From positions 1 to 6,166 of the forward strand of contig JAUWTC010000169.1 in the NCBI GenBank assembly GCA_030609785.1: a stretch of DNA of 6,166 nucleotides, in the 5' to 3' direction. This document shows positions 1-5,859 of this stretch, in pieces. The translations under genes and the position numbers were made by a program. Source of the DNA: Holophagae bacterium. GTDB taxonomy: Bacteria; Acidobacteriota; Thermoanaerobaculia; Thermoanaerobaculales; Sulfomarinibacteraceae. The stretch's first letter is position 1. Every line of letters begins with the position of its first letter. The notes below the pieces were generated by a model that saw nothing but the letters and a program-made list of their open reading frames with translations, had not been told where the DNA came from and made no database searches.

Positions 1-1155
1 ATTCTCCTGCTCTGCGGGATTCCAACGATTTCCATGGCAAATGAGCTGATTTTCGAAGGCACCCTCAACGACGCTGAAGGACGCCCCGTCGCTGACGGTT
101 CCCATTTCTTTGATTTTACGATCTTCACTGCGCCTGCCGGCGGCACGACGGTGTGGGCCGAAAGCCACGACAACGTCAACATCGAGCAGGGACATTACTC
201 GATCATCCTTGGCAGCAGGACAGCCCTCGACCTGCCGGCCGGCACCTACTGGGTGCAAACCACCGTCGACGGTGAGGTACTCCAGCCCCGATCCAAGATC
301 CTGCTCGCGGACGGGGATTGCACGATCACCAATAATCTGATGGTCGATGGCCGAATCGGGGTCGGGACGGCAAATCCAGGGTATCCAATCCACATCGACC
401 AGGGCAATACGGCCTCCGGATTCCGGACGTACTGGGGTTCGGCTGCGACATACGCTTGGGCAGAGTTCAAGCAGGGCCTCGGCGACGGCTTGATCATCAA
501 CTCCCACACGGGCGGGACCTTTGCGGAAATCCGATTCCAAAATAACAGTGTCACCAACATGTATTTGAGGTCCAACGGCAACCTGGGCATAGGAAATGAT
601 ATTCCGGGCGAAAAACTCGAGGTTTGGGGTAAAGGTCGCTTCGGGGACCGGAGCACGACACCACAGATCGCGGGCGGCATCGTCGACATCCATAACCCCA
701 GTGGAGTCGGCTCGAGCCTCCTGGTGACCAGCTACGGCTTCAGTACCGAGACGATGTTTATCGTTGAAGGCACCGGGGACGTCGGAATCGGAAAAGCCAA
801 CCCGACCCACCTGCTTGATGTCGGAAATTCGGGCGCCTATTGCGACGGCGGCGCCTGGGTCAACGGCTCTTCGCGGTCGTTCAAGGAGAACATCACCGAT
901 CTCTCATCCGAGGAGGCTCTGGAGACCCTGGCAGACCTCCACCCGACGAGCTTCAACTACAAGACCGACTCCGAGGAAACCTATCTCGGTTTCATCGCAG
1001 AAGATGTCCCCGACCTGGTCGCGACCAACGACCGAAAGGGCCTCGTGGCCATGGACATCGTTGCGGTATTGACCAAGGTCGTGCAGACGCAACAGGAACA
1101 GATCCGGGTGCTGGAGGAGTCCATCGAGGAGCTGCAGACCGCTCCGGTGAATTGA
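1..1155 (+). CDS. Secreted tail-fibre-like protein with C-terminal S74 chaperone domain (5' end missing)
   Basis: The reading frame is open to base 1. The 11 codons before the ATG at 34 encode a hydrophobic stretch (ILLLCGIPTIS) followed by MA-NEL, which is the end of a signal peptide with a likely cleavage after S-M-A. The true start therefore lies left of the window and ATG 34 is internal. Numbering from that ATG: residues about 4-60 form a beta-rich domain (FEGTLNDAEGRPVADG...TVWAE) typical of bacterial tail-fibre-domain proteins. Three repeats follow at 106-115, 182-191 and 248-257 (G-x-x-G-[IV]-G-x-x-x-P). An S74-type domain starts near 279 (SSRSFKENI), and a coiled-coil end (QTQQEQIRVLEESIEEL) closes the protein. 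In phage fibres S74 is an intramolecular trimerisation chaperone that cleaves itself off; Ser279 and Lys284 have the S-x4-K spacing of that dyad. The ORF ends in tandem stops, TGA-TAG. I infer a trimeric surface or extracellular fibre. The domain call is good; the biological role is unknown. Confidence 0.85.
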   Translation: MLLLCGIPTISMANELIFEGTLNDAEGRPVADGSHFFDFTIFTAPAGGTTVWAESHDNVNIEQGHYSIILGSRTALDLPAGTYWVQTTVDGEVLQPRSKILLADGDCTITNNLMVDGRIGVGTANPGYPIHIDQGNTASGFRTYWGSAATYAWAEFKQGLGDGLIINSHTGGTFAEIRFQNNSVTNMYLRSNGNLGIGNDIPGEKLEVWGKGRFGDRSTTPQIAGGIVDIHNPSGVGSSLLVTSYGFSTETMFIVEGTGDVGIGKANPTHLLDVGNSGAYCDGGAWVNGSSRSFKENITDLSSEEALETLADLHPTSFNYKTDSEETYLGFIAEDVPDLVATNDRKGLVAMDIVAVLTKVVQTQQEQIRVLEESIEELQTAPVN

Positions 1156-1202
1156 TAGTCAGTTTCCTCCGGAGGCGCCGACGAGTCACAGCGTTTCGTA
1201 AG

Positions 1203-1209
1203 AAAGGAG
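1203..1209 (+). promoter_or_regulatory. Ribosome binding site of the jelly-roll protein gene
   Basis: AAAGGAG lies 6 nt before the ATG at 1216. It fixes that start and shows independent translation initiation 60 bp after the upstream gene. I saw no convincing -35/-10 pair in the 60-bp gap, so read-through from the upstream gene is possible. Confidence 0.75.
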
Positions 1210-1215
1210 TCATAG

Positions 1216-1836
1216 ATGAGCAGAATGGTCGCACGGATGGCAGCAGCGGTCTGCGTGGCAGTTCTTGGAGCATCCCTGGCGGCGGCGCAGAACTTGGTCG
1301 TCAACGCCGACTTCCACGGTGATGTGAGCGGCTGGACCCAGCTGTCGGACGTTACCCTGAGCTGGGACGGGAGTTCCGACTACCAGAACCAACCAGGCTC
1401 CGGCAGCGCGGAAATCCTCAACGAAGCCGCCGGCACCGCAAACTCCGGCGCTATCCAGTGTATCGACGGTATCGTCGGAGGCGAATCCTACGACCTGTCC
1501 GCCTGGCTCAGGGCGCCCACCGGCCAGACAGGAGAGGGCCATGCCACGGTGTTCGTGTGGTGGTACACACAGCCCGGCTGTTCTGGAACCATGAGCTCGG
1601 GACCGATAACTCCATGGTTATACACCTCAGACAGCTGGGTCGAATTGGACGGCGGCAGCGGGGATTCACCTCTCTCTGTCCAGAGCGCCCTGGTGTACTT
1701 GAACATTTACAAGACCTCCGTACCTGGGGAATACCGGGTCTCGTATGATCACGTGGTCTTCGAACGGACCGGTTTGATCTTCGCCGACGGTTTCGAGGAG
1801 GGCGACCTGATGGCCTGGTCCGTCACAATGCCCTGA
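1216..1836 (+). CDS. Small secreted jelly-roll (CBM-like) protein with C-terminal DGFE tail
   Basis: This 206-residue protein opens with a clear signal peptide (basic MSRMVAR, then an Ala/Val-rich core) and probable cleavage after A24 (AAA-QN). The mature N-terminus, NLVVNADF...VSGW, is the usual opening of CBM4/9-like jelly-roll domains, which bind sugars or act as passive beta-sandwich modules. Aromatic beta-strands follow (FVWWYT, LVYLNIYK, YRVSYDHVVFE). Cys82 and Cys122 could form a disulphide after export. The last 20 residues (187-206) hold the tail IFADGFEEGDLMAWS, also found in the protease at 2721-4178. No catalytic motif is visible, so I do not assign an enzyme activity. It may be co-transcribed with the upstream fibre-like gene (60-bp gap). 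Export is well supported; the jelly-roll assignment is moderate, and the ligand is unknown. Confidence 0.85.
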   Translation: MSRMVARMAAAVCVAVLGASLAAAQNLVVNADFHGDVSGWTQLSDVTLSWDGSSDYQNQPGSGSAEILNEAAGTANSGAIQCIDGIVGGESYDLSAWLRAPTGQTGEGHATVFVWWYTQPGCSGTMSSGPITPWLYTSDSWVELDGGSGDSPLSVQSALVYLNIYKTSVPGEYRVSYDHVVFERTGLIFADGFEEGDLMAWSVTMP

Positions 1837-1889
1837 GGGCGTGGCGGGCCCGGCGTCGGTCCTGACCGGCCGGCGGTGTTGTTGAGGCA

Positions 1890-2588
1890 TTATCTCAGGC
1901 GGTCAACAACTCCCTGAGCGGTCTTGACGGCCATCCGTTCGTTTTCCGCCGGATCTCCAAGGTCGACATTGAGGTGCATGATGCGGCGACCGGAAACGAA
2001 AGTCAGCTGGTTGAGTTTTGGCGCCCAGGCGGCCTTCTCGCCCAGACCCTCGACCTCGTGGTCGTACTCGACTCTGAACGTATGCTTCTGTTTGGCGCCT
2101 TGATACTCGGCCTCGGCTGTGATGCCTTCTTCGAGCGTCACCATCAGCGCGTCAAATCCAGCCTGGGCAGCTGCGGCATCTTTGAAACTCTTTCCGGCAA
2201 ATGTCAGGCGGACTTCATGTTCGAGATGAGGAATCGGCATGGGCCCGAGGTCTTTCTCTCCAGCGACTTTGGCCATCATGTAGTCCTGCATCGCCTTCGC
2301 GCTTTCGGCCTTGACCTCTTCCGCATTGGAAACCGGCCAGGAGGCAACACAACTTGGATTGGCCTTGCTCGACCCCGGTCTGAAGGACAATTCGGCGTCA
2401 CCAATATCAAACGTGCTTTGAACCAGATCGGTGGTCAAGACTGCACACGCATCGGTGGTGGTCTCACCGGAGGACGAGGCCCTGGCGGGGTCATCGGTCT
2501 TCGTCGCCGTTTCGGAATCGCCGCCGCAGGCAACGAGAGGCAGACAACTGATCAACGAAACTCCAACGATACGAGCAAAACGGCGCAT
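1890..2588 (-). CDS. Uncharacterised lipoprotein
   Basis: This 232-residue protein starts at the ATG at 2588, chosen because a perfect AGGAGG lies 6 nt upstream and the protein then opens with a classic lipoprotein signal: MRRFAR, a hydrophobic core, and the lipobox L18-V-A-C21. Lipidation at Cys21 is expected. Residue +2 is Gly, not Asp, so in a Gram-negative cell outer-membrane sorting is the default. A low-complexity Ser/Thr/Asp linker (about 24-46) precedes a folded domain beginning DACAVLTTDLVQ. Cys48 and Cys80 (in PSCVASW) may pair. That C-x-x-L-T...C-x-x-x-W layout faintly resembles actinobacterial DUF3558 lipoproteins, but I cannot claim membership. The rest is mixed alpha/beta with no enzymatic motif. 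It is divergent from the protease gene and convergent with the jelly-roll gene (53-bp gap). Function unknown. Confidence 0.85.
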   Translation of the reverse strand: MRRFARIVGVSLISCLPLVACGGDSETATKTDDPARASSSGETTTDACAVLTTDLVQSTFDIGDAELSFRPGSSKANPSCVASWPVSNAEEVKAESAKAMQDYMMAKVAGEKDLGPMPIPHLEHEVRLTFAGKSFKDAAAAQAGFDALMVTLEEGITAEAEYQGAKQKHTFRVEYDHEVEGLGEKAAWAPKLNQLTFVSGRRIMHLNVDLGDPAENERMAVKTAQGVVDRLR

Positions 2589-2594
2589 TAAAAT

Positions 2595-2600
2595 CCTCCT
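2595..2600 (-). promoter_or_regulatory. Ribosome binding site of the lipoprotein gene
   Basis: The + strand reads CCTCCT, so the coding strand has a full consensus AGGAGG 6 nt before the ATG at 2588. This rules against the longer TTG-initiated reading from 2639, which would put 17 non-signal residues in front of the lipoprotein signal. Confidence 0.85.
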
Positions 2601-2605
2601 GATGC

Positions 2606-2637
2606 TTGATATTTCTTTGATGGTTGATACTTGATTC
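2606..2637. repeat. TTGATNN heptamer repeats in the divergent promoter region
   Basis: TTGAT occurs at 2606, 2617, 2624 and 2631. The last three form perfect 7-bp tandem units (TTGATGG, TTGATAC, TTGATTC), and the first is 11 bp before the second. The block ends in the small palindrome CTTGATTCAAG (2630-2640). It is AT-rich against a GC-rich background and lies just upstream of the lipoprotein ribosome binding site, in the 132-bp gap between two divergent genes. It could be a direct-repeat operator or part of the lipoprotein promoter. That role is inferred from position only. Confidence 0.5.
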
Positions 2638-2710
2638 AAGGTCTCATTAGGGCCAACCTACCACGTCCCGGATCACAGAGGAATCCCGAATTGTGGCATG
2701 ATGCCGGTTC

Positions 2711-2715
2711 GGAGG
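2711..2715 (+). promoter_or_regulatory. Ribosome binding site of the metalloprotease gene
   Basis: GGAGG lies 5 nt before the ATG at 2721. It selects that start over an in-frame TTG at 2631, which would add 30 non-signal residues before the signal peptide and overlap the opposite gene's leader. The near-palindrome GGCATGATGCC (2695-2705) lies just upstream. Confidence 0.75.
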
Positions 2716-2720
2716 TTTCC

Positions 2721-4178
2721 ATGCGCCGTCTGCCGTTCATGGTTTTCACCATCCTCGTGTCACTCGCCACGCTCCCAGTCGTGGCAGGGAGCACTGATGT
2801 TTTCACCGGGATCCTGACCGTCACCTGGGGAGACCCGATGCGGGGCGAAGAGGGCACACCCCCAACGGTGTTCCACCTGACCGAGGACAATGGCGCCTCT
2901 CACCGTCTTGCTGTCGACCCGGCACTGCTCCACATGGTCGGGGGCCTGCAGCACCTCTTGGGACAACGGGTCCGGGTTACGACAACAACTGATGAAACGA
3001 CCCGGACAGTCCTACTACTCGAAAAATTGGGCGGAGCAAAATCCGTCACGGTGGTCACCGGCTCCCAGCCGTGGGTCTCCGTCATGTGCAAGTTTCCCGA
3101 TGTCGCCGATGAACCCCAGGACCTGGCGTTCTTCCAGAACATGTTCGACAATTCCCCGGGCCGCCTGGACCACTACTGGCGCGAGTTATCCTATGGCACC
3201 ATCGATGTCGTGGGCTCCACCGCAGCCGGCTGGGTCATTCTCCCCGAGAATCAGGACCATTACATTCCCGTCCCCGGCGAAGGTTGTCTCGACGGCGACC
3301 CCGACAACGACGCCGACCTCGGAGCCCTGTTCGCCGACTGCACCGCAGCAGCCGACCATCTGATTGATTTCTCCAACGGCGGCAACCCCTACGTCGGCAT
3401 CAACCTGATGTTCAACTCCGATCTGGACGGCTGTGCGTGGGGCGGCGGCTGGTCGGCTACTTTGGACGGTGTTTCCAAGGTTTGGCGCACGACCTGGGAG
3501 CCCCCGTGGGGCTACGAAAACGTCAGCGTCATGGCCCACGAGATGGGCCACGGCTTCGGCCTCCCGCACTCCAACAACTGGGATGGTGACAACTCGCCCT
3601 ACGACAACAGCTGGGATGTGATGAGCGATGCGTGGTACTGGGCCGGGTGGGATGCCACCTACGGGACGATCGGCAAGCACACCATCGCCTACCACAAGGC
3701 GGACATCCTGGGTTGGATCTCCGCGGCGAAGATCTTCGAACCGTCCCCCGACAGCGCAACCTCAATAGTCATCGATGATCTGGCCCTGGTAACCACCCCG
3801 AATTACCGCATGGCCCGAATCGAGATCCCGGGCTCAAGTCGCTACTACACCGTCGAGGTCCGTGGGTGGACCGGGATGTACGACGCCAACCTGCCTGGGG
3901 AAGCCGTGATCATCCACGAGATCGACCCGGGACGATCCGAACCGGCGTGGGCGTATGACGCCGGCACACCTCCAGGCAATGACTCTTCGGGGGAGGGCAC
4001 CATGTGGCGAGTCGGTGAGACCTTCACCGATCCAGCGGCGGAGATCTCGCTCTCCATTGACTCACAAACCCCCGACGGGTTCGAGATCACGATCGCCGTC
4101 GGAGATTCGGGACTGGTGTTTTCAGACGGCTTCGAGGACGGCGACACCGGGGCATGGAGTGTGGCTGTCGGTGGGTGA
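2721..4178 (+). CDS. Secreted M6-like/metzincin zinc metalloprotease with C-terminal DGFE tail
   Basis: This 485-residue protein begins with a signal peptide (MRRLPFMVFTILVSLATLPVVA, cleavage probably after A22). Residues about 25-105 form a small beta-rich N-terminal domain. The peptidase region opens with MCKFPD (122-127) and HYWRELSYGTIDV (151-163), both reminiscent of M6 (immune inhibitor A-like) proteases. The zinc site is HEMGHGFGLPH, with ligands His273, His277 and His283 and catalytic Glu274. A Met-turn candidate, DVMS with Met301, follows 18 residues later. DGDPDNDADL (191-200) looks like a calcium-binding loop. The C-terminal beta region (about 350-460) resembles that of M6 enzymes (LGWI, then ...AVIIHEIDPG). 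The tail VFSDGFEDGDTGAWS (466-480) repeats that of the jelly-roll protein. It should hydrolyse extracellular proteins; the substrate is unknown. Most M6 enzymes I recall have Asp, not His, as the last residue of this motif, so family M6 versus M11/M43 stays open. Confidence 0.9.
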   Translation: MRRLPFMVFTILVSLATLPVVAGSTDVFTGILTVTWGDPMRGEEGTPPTVFHLTEDNGASHRLAVDPALLHMVGGLQHLLGQRVRVTTTTDETTRTVLLLEKLGGAKSVTVVTGSQPWVSVMCKFPDVADEPQDLAFFQNMFDNSPGRLDHYWRELSYGTIDVVGSTAAGWVILPENQDHYIPVPGEGCLDGDPDNDADLGALFADCTAAADHLIDFSNGGNPYVGINLMFNSDLDGCAWGGGWSATLDGVSKVWRTTWEPPWGYENVSVMAHEMGHGFGLPHSNNWDGDNSPYDNSWDVMSDAWYWAGWDATYGTIGKHTIAYHKADILGWISAAKIFEPSPDSATSIVIDDLALVTTPNYRMARIEIPGSSRYYTVEVRGWTGMYDANLPGEAVIIHEIDPGRSEPAWAYDAGTPPGNDSSGEGTMWRVGETFTDPAAEISLSIDSQTPDGFEITIAVGDSGLVFSDGFEDGDTGAWSVAVGG

Positions 4179-4182
4179 GTCA

Positions 4183-4211
4183 GTAGCTGTCAGCCCTCGG
4201 CTGACAGCTAC
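4183..4211. terminator. Perfect 13-bp hairpin between convergent genes
   Basis: GTAGCTGTCAGCC (4183-4195), loop CTC, then the exact complement (4199-4211). It starts 4 nt after the protease stop and contains the phosphatase stop codon (TAG, 4208-4210 on the minus strand). Its position suggests a shared bidirectional terminator. No T-tract follows on either strand, so it is not a textbook intrinsic terminator and may act with Rho or as a transcript-end stabiliser. Confidence 0.6.
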
Positions 4212-5506
4212 CCCACAAACATCACGCAGATCGACGTATTGTCACACTTGGGGGGCTTGGTCCATCGGCCGGTGACACCGTCTCGGTAGGCTTCGACATA
4301 GCACCCCTCCTCGACCCGAGTCCGGTTAAGGCGCTCGTGGATCTGGGGGTAGGCCTTCATCTTGAGATGCACCGGCAACCGTTCCCGCTCGGCCCGTAAC
4401 AACCCGCTGACATACTTCATCCGACGCTCGCTGTGGAGGAGCAGATCGCGGACAAAAGCCTCTGCCGTCGTGTGACACGCCATTTCGATCAGCTCTTCGG
4501 GCGAAAAAAGATCATCCACACCATCGGAGTAGAGGAAGACCCTGTCGCCTCTTTCCAACACCAGCGGCAAATCCTCCTTCCGATAACGTTTGAAGGCCAA
4601 TTTTGGTGAATTGATCGAGTTTCGGACCAGGTTTCGGTGCAGGCTGTAGGCCATCAAGTCCGCCAGAGGGAGGGTCGGATCTTCCAGGTTGGGTTCGGCA
4701 ATGACCGACTCGCCGATGGTCCGGAATCGGATGCTCCCGTCCTCTGAGCAGATGAACAACCTGCAATCTCCGACCTGTCGAACGTCAAGCGTTCGGCAGC
4801 CGTCAGGTCCGGTACGAATCAACGCACCGACGAAACAGGCGTCCGGCATACCGGGGCCCGGGTGCTGCGTGACAATGCGGCGTTGGGTCCGCCTCAGGGC
4901 AACCTCGGTTGTGTCGGGTGATGTCATCTCCGCGAGTTCCCGCAATGCTTCGGCAATGCTGCGCAATCGATCGGGGTCGGTCTCCCCGCTCTGAAGACTC
5001 TCGGCGTTGACCGCCTCCAGCGCCGAGCGAATCAGTCGATCCGGGGCATCAACACCGTTTTCGTTCGACCACTGGGAGCGCCAGCGTGCCAGGATTTTGC
5101 GCACGAAGTCCCTACTGGGCAGTTGCCACAGAACGGTTTCGATCTGGTCCTTGACCAGGAGGGATATTTCAGCCTCGACGTCGGCATCCGGAGGTCGGGC
5201 CGCCCGGATCAATTCCTCGGACAGGAGCTGCGCCGCAAGGTCTCCGCCCTCGCGGCCGCCCATACCGTCGACGACGAACAGTGCGGTGTCCGGACCGTGT
5301 TCTCCTTCGACTTCCACCAGGGCCACCCTGTCCTCATTGACGCTCTTGTAACCGTAGCCATGGTGGGACGCCGACACCAGGACATCGTCAGAGCGTGTCC
5401 GCCACCGAACGATCGGCGAGGCGCCCAGGGGCCCTGAACTGCCCTCTCCAAAGATAAACCCGTCCCGGGGCAGAAGATCCGTGCCGTCAGTATGCGAATG
5501 TGTCAA
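4208..5506 (-). CDS. PP2C-family (PPM) Ser/Thr protein phosphatase with large insertions
   Basis: This 432-residue cytoplasmic protein has no signal peptide or membrane segment. It carries the metal-binding motifs of PP2C phosphatases, which use two Mn/Mg ions to remove phosphate from Ser/Thr: NEDR (57-60), VDGMGGREGG (79-88), VGDCRLF (245-251), YSDGVDD (326-332) and the terminal DN (422-423). Bacterial PP2C domains usually need about 240 residues. Here about 120 helical, charged residues are inserted between DGMGG and the VGD motif, and about 60 precede the final DN. The usual GTT/GST strand reads DACFVGAL (222-229). No kinase or FHA partner is in view. The start is a TTG directly after an in-frame TGA, with no clear ribosome binding site. 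The catalytic core begins near residue 42, so a somewhat later start is possible. A lone -10-like TAGAAT lies at 5529-5534 (minus strand) with no -35 match. The stop codon lies inside the downstream hairpin. Confidence 0.9.
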   Translation of the reverse strand: MTHSHTDGTDLLPRDGFIFGEGSSGPLGASPIVRWRTRSDDVLVSASHHGYGYKSVNEDRVALVEVEGEHGPDTALFVVDGMGGREGGDLAAQLLSEELIRAARPPDADVEAEISLLVKDQIETVLWQLPSRDFVRKILARWRSQWSNENGVDAPDRLIRSALEAVNAESLQSGETDPDRLRSIAEALRELAEMTSPDTTEVALRRTQRRIVTQHPGPGMPDACFVGALIRTGPDGCRTLDVRQVGDCRLFICSEDGSIRFRTIGESVIAEPNLEDPTLPLADLMAYSLHRNLVRNSINSPKLAFKRYRKEDLPLVLERGDRVFLYSDGVDDLFSPEELIEMACHTTAEAFVRDLLLHSERRMKYVSGLLRAERERLPVHLKMKAYPQIHERLNRTRVEEGCYVEAYRDGVTGRWTKPPKCDNTSICVMFVG

Positions 5507-5566
5507 TCAGTCACCGTCCAGTGCCCTTATTCTACGCCTTCCTTGGGATTTTCCCGAGCCCGAGTT

Positions 5567-5617
5567 CGGGAACGCGCACGGGTCCGGGATAGGTCACGGG
5601 CACGGCCCCGGCTCCGG
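5567..5617. repeat. Degenerate hexanucleotide repeat (NNNCGG)
   Basis: CGG, or a one-base variant, recurs exactly every 6 bases for nine units. CGG is at 5567, 5579, 5585, 5597, 5603, 5609 and 5615; the units at 5573 (CGC) and 5591 (AGG) differ by one base. The intervening three bases vary. On the minus strand it reads as CCG-NNN units, e.g. CCGTGCCCGTGA. It lies just upstream of the phosphatase start on the minus strand. Confidence 0.7.
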
Positions 5618-5649
5618 TTTCCAGCCCCGGCCTTCTGGTCCGCCCTTCA

Positions 5650-5666
5650 GGCGACCCAGCGTCGCC
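5650..5666. repeat. Short hairpin GGCGAC-CCAGC-GTCGCC
   Basis: A perfect 6-bp stem with a 5-nt loop, followed on the + strand by ATTT. It could be a weak transcript end or one unit of the surrounding palindromic repeats. There is no gene on the + strand that it would obviously terminate. Confidence 0.35.
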
Positions 5667-5794
5667 ATTTCCGCGGTTCCAAACCAAGCGAAAAACTCAA
5701 CGGATACGCGGCCCCGCAGAAATGACGAGCGGCGGCTTACGGCATCCGCCGAGACTCGATTGCCGACGGCACGGCCGAGGGTGTAGGCCGCCGA

Positions 5795-5859
5795 GGTCAT
5801 TGCCCTCAAGGGGGAGGCTCTCCCGACATCTCAATTGAAACCCCTTGAGGGCAATGACC
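5795..5859. repeat. Perfect 19-bp inverted repeat with 27-nt loop
   Basis: The left arm 5795-5813 (GGTCATTGCCCTCAAGGGG) is the exact reverse complement of 5841-5859. The 27-nt spacer contains a second small hairpin, GGGAG-GCT-CTCCC (5812-5824), which competes with the base of the long stem. There is no T-tract and no adjacent gene, so a mobile or structural palindrome is likelier than a terminator. Confidence 0.75.

Noticed and set aside
1166..1175. Palindrome CCTCCGGAGG between the first two genes
   Set aside because: A 10-bp palindrome with no loop and no extension is weak evidence for an operator. It may just contain a Shine-Dalgarno-like GGAGG too far from the ATG.
1855..1870. Hairpin in the 53-bp gap between convergent genes as a terminator
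   Set aside because: Only a 6-bp stem including a G-T pair, 4-nt loop and no T-tract, in very GC-rich DNA where such stems arise by chance.
1974..2591. 205-codon + strand ORF antisense to the lipoprotein
   Set aside because: It is a shadow of a gene with a strong ribosome binding site and lipobox. Its own protein has no signal, domain or sensible start.
2589..2720. Upstream TTG starts at 2639 (lipoprotein) and 2631 (protease)
   Set aside because: Both would put non-signal residues ahead of clear export signals and would overlap each other. The ATGs at 2588 and 2721 have good ribosome binding sites.
3186..3695. 169-codon minus-strand ORF inside the protease gene
   Set aside because: Its Val/Gly/Ala-rich translation is typical of antisense reading of a GC-rich gene. 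It covers the zinc motif of the real protein.
5529..5557. Sigma-70 promoter for the phosphatase
   Set aside because: TAGAAT on the minus strand fits a -10, but nothing resembling TTGACA lies 16-18 bp upstream, so I mention it only in the gene entry.
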